Positions 26,632 to 33,489 of a stretch of 64,000 nucleotides of DNA are shown one piece after another. The position numbers were made by a program, and so were the translations under genes. Source of the DNA: Lachnospiraceae bacterium UBA7143 (GTDB lineage Bacteria; Bacillota; Clostridia; Lachnospirales; Lachnospiraceae); assembly GCA_002491905.1 (NCBI GenBank), contig DKWV01000026.1, forward strand, positions 9,229-73,228, in the 5' to 3' direction. The stretch's first letter is position 1; each line of letters opens with the position of its first letter. Below the pieces are notes generated by a model, which was not told the DNA's origin, did not search any database, and saw only the letters and a program-made list of their open reading frames with translations.

Positions 26632-27564
26632 TTATGCCGCTTTCACAAGCTGGTACGCCCTGTCAATCAGGGGGTTGCCGTCTACCGTGCGGGCAAACAG
26701 GTTCTCATTATAATTTGCCGTCCTCCTTAACGGGCTGCTGTGTGTGGCAAAATCCGACACCGCGTTGATAAACCGGTACGCGTTGTTCCCCACTTTCTGC
26801 AGGTCGGGCGCATCATAATACCGCCGCTCCATGTCCCGGCGCAGTTTCAGGATATTCTTGCTCTGGACAGATGCCGCCTCACCCTCCATCGGCAGAAGCA
26901 GTTCTATATATTCCTTCACCTGTGCATCCGTCACCTTCTGCCTGCGTAGCTGCTCAAACTCGATACCGAGGCTGTCCATGTACTGCTCCGCCATAAAGAG
27001 CGTATCCTTCGCTTCCTGTATCTTGTCATGGATGTTGCCTGTATGGATCATAGAAAAACTGCGCTTTGCGGTATCCAGCGCAAGGTTGAGCGTGTTATTG
27101 CAGACAACCCTTACTGGAGTAACAGCCACTTTTACAGAACCGGAACCATCATGGGTGTTGGAGAATACCAGATAGGGGCTGATCCGCTCCCCCGCAATGA
27201 TATATTCCCTCGGAAGCCTTGCAAGGAGCCAGACTTTCTTCCCCTCCTGCAGTGATCCGGCTGTCTCATAACGGACGCCTTTCCCAAGCAGTTCATCGGT
27301 AAAGCTGAACGCATCCGTATTCTGCACCACCTTATAGCGGTCGGATACCACGCCAAGCACCTTCCGATCGGAACTGCGCACATTTGCCTTATACCCTTTC
27401 ACCATCTCGTTGTAGCCCGTATATACAGGCTCCTGCACCACCTTCCAGTCCAGCCCCGCAAGCCGGAGCGCCTCTGCGGATGTGGGTGCCTCCATAACAA
27501 TCGTACCTAAACCATGCCACGGTTTCTCCCTAACGGAGAACATTGTTTCGACATTTGCTGCCAT
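26632..27564 (-). CDS. DUF932 phage/plasmid-related protein
   Basis: 310 aa. The N-terminal REKPWHGLGT and the central GSVKVAVTPVRVVCNNTL are typical of DUF932 (phage/plasmid-like TIGR03299) proteins, widespread on mobile elements and of unknown biochemical function. The ATG at 27564 has AAAGGAGATGATTTT before it, the same initiation sequence as the primase-helicase gene. Two terminators follow. Confidence 0.85.
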   Translation of the reverse strand: MAANVETMFSVREKPWHGLGTIVMEAPTSAEALRLAGLDWKVVQEPVYTGYNEMVKGYKANVRSSDRKVLGVVSDRYKVVQNTDAFSFTDELLGKGVRYETAGSLQEGKKVWLLARLPREYIIAGERISPYLVFSNTHDGSGSVKVAVTPVRVVCNNTLNLALDTAKRSFSMIHTGNIHDKIQEAKDTLFMAEQYMDSLGIEFEQLRRQKVTDAQVKEYIELLLPMEGEAASVQSKNILKLRRDMERRYYDAPDLQKVGNNAYRFINAVSDFATHSSPLRRTANYNENLFARTVDGNPLIDRAYQLVKAA

Positions 27565-27638
27565 AAAATCATCTCCTTTTTCATTTGATCGTTGTACTCC
27601 TTTTCCTGTTCCCGGGAAAAGAATCGGGAGCCTTCCAT
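27507..27638 (-). CDS. Possible 43-aa ORF overlapping the DUF932 start
   Basis: ATG at 27638 with AGGGAG eight bases before it; the frame runs into DUF932 in another phase. Charged N-terminal part (REQEKEYNDQMKKE). It could be a real small protein or a coupling frame that brings ribosomes to the DUF932 start. Weak. Confidence 0.25.
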   Translation of the reverse strand: MEGSRFFSREQEKEYNDQMKKEMILWQQMSKQCSPLGRNRGMV

Positions 27639-27655
27639 ACGGAAAACTCCCTGCC

Positions 27656-27772
27656 CTAATCTTCGTACTCGTCCGTGCAGTCCAGCACACTGCTTGCCTG
27701 GATCGCTTTCGTCACCATGACCAATGCTGTTAATACCACCAGCACGACCTCAAGCGTTTTCTCCTTGGACAA
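27656..27772 (-). CDS. Possible 38-aa single-helix membrane peptide
   Basis: TTG start at 27772 with GGGGTG seven bases before it. Short basic start (SKEKT), a 14-residue hydrophobic stretch (VVLVVLTALVMV) and an acidic tail ending TDEYED. It lies between rtcB1 and DUF932 on the same strand. Phage and plasmid operons often carry such peptides; function unknown. Confidence 0.35.
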   Translation of the reverse strand: MSKEKTLEVVLVVLTALVMVTKAIQASSVLDCTDEYED

Positions 27773-27799
27773 TGTGATTCACCCCGCTTTCTTTTTATT

Positions 27800-27835
27800 C
27801 TATAACAAGAATATATCGTTGAAGCGGCGTATCAT
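27800..27835 (-). CDS. Possible 11-codon ORF just after rtcB1
   Basis: ATG at 27835 with a near-perfect AAGGAGGT, starting 16 bp after the rtcB1 stop. Product MIRRFNDIFLL. It may be a leader or coupling peptide for the next small ORF. Confidence 0.25.
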   Translation of the reverse strand: MIRRFNDIFLL

Positions 27836-27851
27836 ACGGTGTACCTCCTTC

Positions 27852-29084
27852 CTATCCTTTGATCACTCCAACTGTATGCAGTTTTCTGACGATCTCCACC
27901 ATATCCTTCTGCTGGGCCATCACTTCATCAATGTCCTTATAGGCAAACCTGCACTCTTCCGCCACATCATTCTTTTTCCGCTTTCCAAGGATAACGCCCT
28001 GCTTTTTCAGATCCACTATGACCTGCTCCGTTGTAAATTTCTCCATAGCAGCCGTTCTGGAATGTCTTCTTCCGGCGCCGTGGGATGACGTATCAAAAGA
28101 TTCCGCATTTCCTTTCCCTACGACCACATAGCTGTAGGAGCCCATCGCGCCGGGGATGACAGCCTTTTCACCGGCCCTTACTCTGGTAGCGCCCTTCCTG
28201 TGTACCCATACTTCTTCCCCATAATGCTCCTCCAGAGATGCGTAATTGTGATGGCAGTTAATGTCATCCGTATACTCCACCCTGTAACCCGTAAATTTTT
28301 CGACCTTTGCCTTTACTGCATGTTTGGCAGCTTCCATCATTTTTGCCCTGTTTTCATAGGCATAATCCATAGCAAGCCCCATCCAGTCCAGATACTGCCG
28401 CCCTTCGTCTGTATCCGTTGGAAGGTAATCCAGCCTGTATTCTTCCGGGATCGCACTTCCCCACTTCGCGGCATTTTCCCTCGCCACGGCATTAAAATGC
28501 TCGCATATACAAGCTCCCAGATGCCGGCTCCCGGAATGGATCATAATACAAAGATAACCTTCCTCATCCTCCTGCAGCTCTATGAAATGATTGCCGCCGC
28601 CGAGCGTGCCGATCTGACAGTACCCGTCTTCTATAACCTCCATCAGCTCCGTATCTTTCCAGTCCAAAAAGCCGCTATCTTTAGCGGCATCGAGTGTCCT
28701 GCACGGCTGCGGTTTTTGATACTTCGTCCTCCCTACCGGGATCTCCCGCATCAAGTCTCCAATAACGGACTGGGTGATCGTACCATTCCCTGTTTGGATC
28801 TCCCGGATATCCGCTACTTTTACGTTGGTGGCCGTGAAAACCATTCCGCACCCGATGTCTGTTCCTACCGCATTGGGAATGACCACATCCTTTGCCGCAA
28901 AGACGCCGCCTATGGGCATCCCTTTCCCTGCATGGGTGTCCGGCATGAGGCATACCCACTTATATACAAACGGGAGCTGTGACAGATGATATGCCTGCTC
29001 CAGACACTTATCCTCAAGACAGTCCATATCGTTCAGCCATACCTTTATGGGATGGCCGGTGTTCTCATTCATGATCTCAAACAT
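27852..29084 (-). CDS. rtcB: RNA ligase RtcB (copy 1, canonical length)
   Basis: GTP- and Mn-dependent 3'-phosphate/5'-OH RNA ligase. 410 aa, like E. coli RtcB (408). The metal-binding VGTDIGCGM (Cys79), the IGTLGGGNHFIE box, MIHSGSRHLG, CHHNY and the guanylylation motif SSHGAGRRHSR (His335) are all present, so it should be active. AGGAGGGAAC lies before the ATG, 21 bp behind a small zinc-ribbon gene with which it forms an operon. The operon lies behind a terminator hairpin and short ORF. It differs clearly in sequence from the second RtcB of the element. Confidence 0.93.
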   Translation of the reverse strand: MFEIMNENTGHPIKVWLNDMDCLEDKCLEQAYHLSQLPFVYKWVCLMPDTHAGKGMPIGGVFAAKDVVIPNAVGTDIGCGMVFTATNVKVADIREIQTGNGTITQSVIGDLMREIPVGRTKYQKPQPCRTLDAAKDSGFLDWKDTELMEVIEDGYCQIGTLGGGNHFIELQEDEEGYLCIMIHSGSRHLGACICEHFNAVARENAAKWGSAIPEEYRLDYLPTDTDEGRQYLDWMGLAMDYAYENRAKMMEAAKHAVKAKVEKFTGYRVEYTDDINCHHNYASLEEHYGEEVWVHRKGATRVRAGEKAVIPGAMGSYSYVVVGKGNAESFDTSSHGAGRRHSRTAAMEKFTTEQVIVDLKKQGVILGKRKKNDVAEECRFAYKDIDEVMAQQKDMVEIVRKLHTVGVIKG

Positions 29085-29105
29085 GATCTGTTCCCTCCTG
29101 TAGAT

Positions 29106-29273
29106 TTATTCATCCCTGTTTTTATGAGACTTTCCCTGCTGCTGCACTTTCTGGAACCATTCATAAGAACTGTAACCGTTCTGCTTACACTGCGGGCAAG
29201 GGTTGGTTACAGTCTGTATCAGTCCCAATGTATAAGGGCAATCAGGACACGGTTTTTTCTTTAAATCAAGCAA
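29106..29273 (-). CDS. Small zinc-ribbon protein upstream of rtcB1
   Basis: 55 aa from a TTG start at 29273, with AGGAGG eight bases before it. Two CxxC knuckles (CPDC at 9-12 and CPQC at 26-29) define a treble-clef-like zinc ribbon, with a charged C-terminal helix. Same transcript as rtcB1. It may bind RNA or the ligase; that is a guess from its place. Confidence 0.6.
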   Translation of the reverse strand: MLDLKKKPCPDCPYTLGLIQTVTNPCPQCKQNGYSSYEWFQKVQQQGKSHKNRDE

Positions 29274-29294
29274 TTCTCTTTCCTCCTGTGAAAT

Positions 29295-29351
29295 GAAACA
29301 AATAAACGCTCCCCCTTAGAGAAGCGCTTTCTTATACGTTAAATGGAGCAT
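29295..29351 (-). promoter_or_regulatory. Short ORF plus terminator hairpin before the rtcB1 operon
   Basis: Minus strand: an 11-codon ORF (ATG at 29351, stop 29316-29318) ends in the loop of a hairpin with arms at 29319-29329 and 29304-29314 (11 pairs, some G-U), followed by TTTATTTGTTTC. Either the terminator of the upstream membrane-protein gene or a translation-controlled attenuator. Confidence 0.4.
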
Positions 29352-29458
29352 AAAACTCAAAATTCCTTTACGCTCTTCTTTATTTTATGTACTGCCCGAA
29401 TCATTAATCCCTAAATTTCCGAACATACGCTGATCTGTAATGTAAATACATTAACCGT

Positions 29459-29905
29459 CTAAAAGAAATTTCTCAAGAATTTAATCAGCTTCTTATACTT
29501 CAATAACATAATTACTATAGATAGGGGCAGCAAAACCGCACCGATCTGTAACCCGAAGATGATTATACTATGTACTTCCATAAATGGACTGATGCCCAAA
29601 TAACAATCTTCCTTAAAAATGAATGATGCAAGCAGTTTCAAGATCAGACATACAATGCCCGTATAAAAGAGTACACTGATTACACGTTCCATTTTTTCAC
29701 CAGTAAAATATGTGATGTGGTGCAATATAATATATTCTATTCCCACCAGCATCACCGTACAACAGGCAAAATTGCTTAACTCTCCCCAAAATATCAAACT
29801 AAGGATATGTAACGCGATCCCAAAGAGTAGAAAGATCATACCTATTTTAAAAAAGAAGCTAAATTTCTTTGGTTCCTTTTGTTCCTTTTGATAGGTTACC
29901 GCCAT
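29459..29905 (-). CDS. Four-helix membrane protein of unknown function
   Basis: 148 aa with hydrophobic segments at about 17-40, 46-63, 76-97 and 110-134 and a basic C-terminus (KYKKLIKFLRN). No family recognised. GGGGTAAG precedes the ATG. It may be a cargo or exclusion-type membrane protein. Confidence 0.6.
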   Translation of the reverse strand: MAVTYQKEQKEPKKFSFFFKIGMIFLLFGIALHILSLIFWGELSNFACCTVMLVGIEYIILHHITYFTGEKMERVISVLFYTGIVCLILKLLASFIFKEDCYLGISPFMEVHSIIIFGLQIGAVLLPLSIVIMLLKYKKLIKFLRNFF

Positions 29906-29938
29906 AATAATCTTACCCCGCTATAATATGATCTCTAT

Positions 29939-30262
29939 CTATCCTTCATATCCTTTTGGATATTTGATATCCATGAGCGGGCGGTCACCCGGTCTGGTTA
30001 TTTTTACACGCATGATATCCTTATGGCACTCCATGAGCTGATCCCTGATTGTTTCAAGTTCATTCAAGCTCTGTGTCACAATATATTTTGTACTTCCCAC
30101 ATTAATAAGTTCTATATACCAATTCACCATCTCCAGTTTGCTAATACAATAGCTGGATATCATCTGCTTATCATTATAATCCCTGATGGCTTCCGTCTCA
30201 ATCTGGATGTATGCCACAGTATCATATGAAATCCTTTTCAGTTTTTTAGGTCTGTTAAACAT
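29939..30262 (-). CDS. Protein of unknown function (107 aa)
   Basis: Starts FNRPKKLKRISYDTVAY with mixed alpha/beta character and a C-terminal tail rich in Pro and Asp. No family recognised. The ATG at 30262 is chosen over an upstream TTG because GGAGGGAAAAG lies before it. Confidence 0.6.
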   Translation of the reverse strand: MFNRPKKLKRISYDTVAYIQIETEAIRDYNDKQMISSYCISKLEMVNWYIELINVGSTKYIVTQSLNELETIRDQLMECHKDIMRVKITRPGDRPLMDIKYPKGYEG

Positions 30263-30346
30263 TACTTTTCCCTCCAAAATATAATTCTTTCTATCATAAA
30301 GAGTTTATTCCCAGAAATCATCGTCCCTTCAGTATACTCATCCAGT

Positions 30347-30619
30347 TTATTTCTTATTATGATTCATTTCATACTGCTCCTGTTTCATCCGCCTCATTTC
30401 AGCCTCCATCATACGTTTTTCTTTGCTCATCTGCATCATTTCAGACTGCATTTGCATTGTCTCTGCTTTCATTCTTATCTCCTCGGCCGGCTTTGAAAAT
30501 CTTTTCTCAATTTCCTCATCCGTCATTCTATCAATTTGCTTTGCATGCTGATTTCCCACTGCAATCATAAAATCTTCTGTTCCATTAAAGATTTTTTCCA
30601 AGGCATTAAAAAATCCCAT
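30347..30619 (-). CDS. Coiled-coil protein of unknown function
   Basis: 90 aa. An N-terminal helix (MGFFNALEKIFNG) is followed by an uninterrupted Met/Glu/Lys/Gln coiled coil from about residue 30 to the end (EIRMKAETMQMQSEMMQM and following). No family recognised. It lies downstream of a strong 16-bp hairpin. Confidence 0.6.
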   Translation of the reverse strand: MGFFNALEKIFNGTEDFMIAVGNQHAKQIDRMTDEEIEKRFSKPAEEIRMKAETMQMQSEMMQMSKEKRMMEAEMRRMKQEQYEMNHNKK

Positions 30620-30648
30620 GTGTATACTCCTTTACACAATAGTGTCTT

Positions 30649-30685
30649 TAGGATAGCTTGTCTGTATAACAGACAAGCTATCCTA
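30649..30685. repeat. Perfect 16-bp hairpin
   Basis: TAGGATAGCTTGTCTG and its exact complement around a five-base loop TATAA. It lies between the zinc-ribbon and coiled-coil genes. No U-run follows on the minus strand, so it is not a clear terminator; processing or stability element is possible. Confidence 0.6.
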
Positions 30686-30688
30686 TTA

Positions 30689-30874
30689 TTATCTATATCG
30701 TATCCACTCAAATTGATGTCTTCCTGTTGGTGATTCAGGACAAACATGAGAAATGCTCGTACTTATAAATTCGGGTCTGACCATCGGTTGAAATTCACTA
30801 TCTGACCTAGTACCAGTATGCATATCCCTTGTGCCACAACATTTGCATACAACCATCCAATATGAACTTGCCAT
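30689..30874 (-). CDS. Small zinc-ribbon-like protein
   Basis: 61 aa. A CxxC pair near the start (VVCKCCGTRDMHTG) and a later Cys (SHVCPESPTG) suggest a metal-binding ribbon, though only three or four Cys can take part. AAGGAGGAAAG lies before the ATG at 30874. Divergent from the XRE gene. Confidence 0.55.
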   Translation of the reverse strand: MASSYWMVVCKCCGTRDMHTGTRSDSEFQPMVRPEFISTSISHVCPESPTGRHQFEWIRYR

Positions 30875-30924
30875 AACTTTCCTCCTTATTATTTTTCTGA
30901 TATTCATAATTTTAGTAGTGCAAA

Positions 30925-30986
30925 CGCCTATAATAGCTCATCCGCCTATGCAATCTATTTTAGCATGACTCATTCGCCTATACAAT
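30925..30986. promoter_or_regulatory. Repeated CGCCTAT operator-like sites between divergent genes
   Basis: CTCATCCGCCTATGCAAT (30937-30954) and CTCATTCGCCTATACAAT (30969-30986) match at 16 of 18 positions, 32 bp apart; a third partial copy CGCCTATAATA starts at 30925 and includes a -10-like TATAAT. Likely target of the adjacent XRE regulator. Confidence 0.55.
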
Positions 30987-31031
30987 AATAATATTAAATT
31001 TTCGACAACTTTTTAGAATGAGGTAAACAGA

Positions 31032-31379
31032 ATGGATTATGTATTATTAGGACAGAAGATCCGTGCGGCCCGCATAGCAGCCGGATTATCACAGGAGCAG
31101 TTGGCTGAAATGGTCGGTCTTACCAGCCAGCATATCTCCCATACGGAAGTTGCTTCTACCAAGATCAGCCTCCCTTCCCTCATTAAGATTGCCAATGCCC
31201 TGCATACCAGTGTTGACAGACTGCTATCCGACAGTATCCATGATTCCAAATCCTATCTGATGGATGATGTACAGGCGGTCTTTTCTGACTGTGATCCCGA
31301 TGAAATGTATGTCATGCTAGAAGCCGCAAATGCTGTGAAGAAGTCAATCCGGGTGCGGAAATTGAAGCGCATAGACTAA
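31032..31379 (+). CDS. XRE-family transcriptional regulator
   Basis: 115 aa with an N-terminal Cro/C1 helix-turn-helix (LGQKIRAARIAAGLSQEQLA, LTSQHISHTE, PSLIKIANAL). It is the only clear plus-strand gene of the element and diverges from the zinc-ribbon gene across a gap with repeated CGCCTAT sites, so it probably controls both directions. GAGGTAAACAG lies before the ATG. Confidence 0.85.
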   Translation: MDYVLLGQKIRAARIAAGLSQEQLAEMVGLTSQHISHTEVASTKISLPSLIKIANALHTSVDRLLSDSIHDSKSYLMDDVQAVFSDCDPDEMYVMLEAANAVKKSIRVRKLKRID

Positions 31380-31383
31380 GCGG

Positions 31384-31662
31384 CTACCACAACCATTCAA
31401 AATCCCCGTCCTGCAGCCACAATACACTATCACCCCCAAGAGGCAGCGGCACATCACTGATCAGCGTCCCGAAGAAATTCACCATGATACCATGTCCTAC
31501 TCTTACCGGATCACCCTGACCCTCATCATCATCGGCAACCTCATACTGGTATCGCGCTTTTGGCACGGTATTCCTGTCTATACGCATATCGCTGAAATCA
31601 CATGGGATACCACATACACTGACTTTCTGAAACTTCTCTGTCCTATAATCAAGCCTCATCAT
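31384..31662 (-). CDS. LPD28-domain protein
   Basis: 92 aa. The core RTEKFQKVSVCGIPCDFSDM, then RIDRNTVPKARYQYEVADDD and GIMVNFFGTLISD, fits the large polyvalent protein-associated domain 28, found on mobile elements of gut Clostridia as a small stand-alone protein. Function unknown. GGGAGGG lies before the ATG; it is 15 bp behind the next upstream gene. Confidence 0.7.
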   Translation of the reverse strand: MMRLDYRTEKFQKVSVCGIPCDFSDMRIDRNTVPKARYQYEVADDDEGQGDPVRVGHGIMVNFFGTLISDVPLPLGGDSVLWLQDGDFEWLW

Positions 31663-31677
31663 AAAATCCCTCCCTTC

Positions 31678-31965
31678 TCATTTCTCATATACAGAACCGT
31701 CATCATATACCCTGTAAGTGATTGTATCACCGCCAACACGTCCAACAATCTCAACAAAATCCGGTGTAGGGATAGTTTCCAAAATATAGTCCAGATGTTC
31801 CAGTGCCTTATCCTGGGCTTCCCTGACTCTTTCCTTTATATCTTTTGCCATATCTTCCTCCAAACTGCCCTCGTAACCTCCGGGACGGGCAATAAAAAAT
31901 CCCCATACCGTTATGGCACAGAGAAATCCTATAACTCCATATGCAATACTTCCATCATGTAACAA
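31678..31965 (-). CDS. Single-helix membrane protein of unknown function
   Basis: About 95 aa if started at a TTG at 31965: one membrane helix (IAYGVIGFLCAITVWGFF), then an acidic cytoplasmic or external domain (EDMAKDIKERVREAQDKALE) and a C-terminal beta segment (DTITYRVYDDGSVY). The open frame continues to 32064, but that extension is crossed by a 10-bp inverted repeat and lacks a ribosome site. Start uncertain. Confidence 0.45.
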   Translation of the reverse strand: MLHDGSIAYGVIGFLCAITVWGFFIARPGGYEGSLEEDMAKDIKERVREAQDKALEHLDYILETIPTPDFVEIVGRVGGDTITYRVYDDGSVYEK

Positions 31966-32167
31966 GCCGGATATGTTGCATATCCGCCGCGAATGATTGC
32001 AGATATGCAACTTTTTCCCTTCCGTTTTCTGAAAAACACGGAATCTGCAACAGATTACTTGCACATGCTATCAAATCTGTAACATCTTCTCTACAAAGGC
32101 ACGCGGACACCACCATATCCTACCATGCCCTCCTGCCTAAAAATCATGACCGTTGGTCAGGTTTCAT

Positions 32168-32545
32168 TTAGCTGATAAAGTCAAGAACCCCGTTAAGCTC
32201 CTCCGGCAATTCCTCACAGACCTCCGGTAGCTCTGTTATGGTTGGTTCCGCTTCACCCTTCTTCACCGAAGCACTCACGGCTCCTATCCCCGCCAGTAAC
32301 GCGCCTACCAGCTTCATGCCCTGTGCCTGCATTTCTTCCCGTACTGCCGACAGCATCTGCTCATGGAACTCCTGCCTCCCGGTGATCTCCATTTTTATAC
32401 GGAAATGTTCTTCCAATACCCTTTTGACATACAATGTCAATGATGCAGAACTTCCAGCCGCCTCCGCAAGTTTCAGATACAGGCTACTGTCTGCTTCATC
32501 CGCCATATTAAAACGGATAAATACAGACCTCTGCTTTCCCGCCAT
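32168..32545 (-). CDS. ParR-like DNA-binding partition protein
   Basis: 125 aa. A short beta strand (SVFIRFNM) followed by helical segments (SSLYLKLAEAAG, LTLYVKRVLEEHF) suggests a ribbon-helix-helix-like N-terminus, and the acidic C-terminus is of the type that binds the ParM filament. Its start codon overlaps the parM stop (TGATG). Order parM then a small DNA-binding gene is standard for type II partition systems. Homology itself is not secured by eye. Confidence 0.6.
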   Translation of the reverse strand: MAGKQRSVFIRFNMADEADSSLYLKLAEAAGSSASLTLYVKRVLEEHFRIKMEITGRQEFHEQMLSAVREEMQAQGMKLVGALLAGIGAVSASVKKGEAEPTITELPEVCEELPEELNGVLDFIS

Positions 32546-33471
32546 CAGCCCACCTTCTTCCCGATCATCTGCCCTGCAAGAAACTCATAACCTTTCGCAT
32601 TGGCACACAGGTCACAGTCATAGGCCGTATGGCTCCGGTACTTTCCCGCATGGTCGCGGGCAATCAGCGCACCGCCGCCCACATAGATGAGATTGGTGTA
32701 GTCCATGTCATAACCGCGCTCGGCAAGTTCCAGTTCCAACGAACCGATCTTCTCCCGCATCATCCCGTTTATCAGTTCCACATATACAATGGGAAGGTGG
32801 CTCTCTTCTTTCAGCAGTACCTTCATCACCTCATGCTCCGGTATGTCCTTTCCCGTCTGCACCAACATGTCCCGCTGGATCTCTTTGATCCACTTGACCA
32901 TCGCCTTTTCGATCGTGATAGACTTGCTCTCTACCGGGAACCCGTTCTGCACATAGACCACATCCGTTGTCTTGCTCCCGATATCCACGACCAGGTAATC
33001 TCCTTTCATATTTCCAAGCCGGGAAGCGATGGCGGAATAACACTGCGGGCAGACAATCACCTTGCTGATCGTCACAGAATAATCCTCCCCCTCATAGGAA
33101 AAATCCAATATATTCTGCCGATTGTAATAGTCAGTCAGCTTCAGCTTGTCCCTGCCATAGTTGGAAAAGGGAAGCCCCACCACAATCACAATCTCTGCCT
33201 TGCAAAGTCCTTCCCTGCGCAGTTCCATAGCAATACCCGCCATTGTGCGGAGCTTAGCCATATCATCCGATACCTTATCTTCCGTGATCGCCGCTCTGCC
33301 TTCCCCAACTTTGAAATATTCCCCGTCATAGAGCAGGGAATGTTCTTTCAGTGTCGGCTCTGCGCTCCCCAGCACATGTACGCCGTTATCAAAGACAAAG
33401 TTTGCCGTCTTTCCTAACTGGTAGCCGTCATCGAAACCTATGATACATCTTCCATCATCCAGTCTGATCAT
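32545..33471 (-). CDS. parM: ParM/StbA-family actin-like ATPase
   Basis: 308 aa. Actin-fold motifs in order: phosphate-1 IGFDDGYQLGKTA (11-23), phosphate-2 VVDIGSKTTD (161-170) and adenosine motif IYVGGGALI (about 265-273). Plasmid ParM filaments push sister plasmids apart through ParR bound to parC. Presence in a chromosomally integrated element suggests an extrachromosomal phase. AGGAGGGAG lies before the ATG, 18 bp behind ligA, leaving no room for parC iterons just upstream. Confidence 0.85.
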   Translation of the reverse strand: MIRLDDGRCIIGFDDGYQLGKTANFVFDNGVHVLGSAEPTLKEHSLLYDGEYFKVGEGRAAITEDKVSDDMAKLRTMAGIAMELRREGLCKAEIVIVVGLPFSNYGRDKLKLTDYYNRQNILDFSYEGEDYSVTISKVIVCPQCYSAIASRLGNMKGDYLVVDIGSKTTDVVYVQNGFPVESKSITIEKAMVKWIKEIQRDMLVQTGKDIPEHEVMKVLLKEESHLPIVYVELINGMMREKIGSLELELAERGYDMDYTNLIYVGGGALIARDHAGKYRSHTAYDCDLCANAKGYEFLAGQMIGKKVG

Positions 33472-33489
33472 CTTTTGTTCTCCCTCCTG

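Noticed and set aside
30565..30747. 60-codon minus-strand frame across the 16-bp hairpin
   Set aside because: It overlaps two better-supported small genes and encodes the hairpin arms; no ribosome site.
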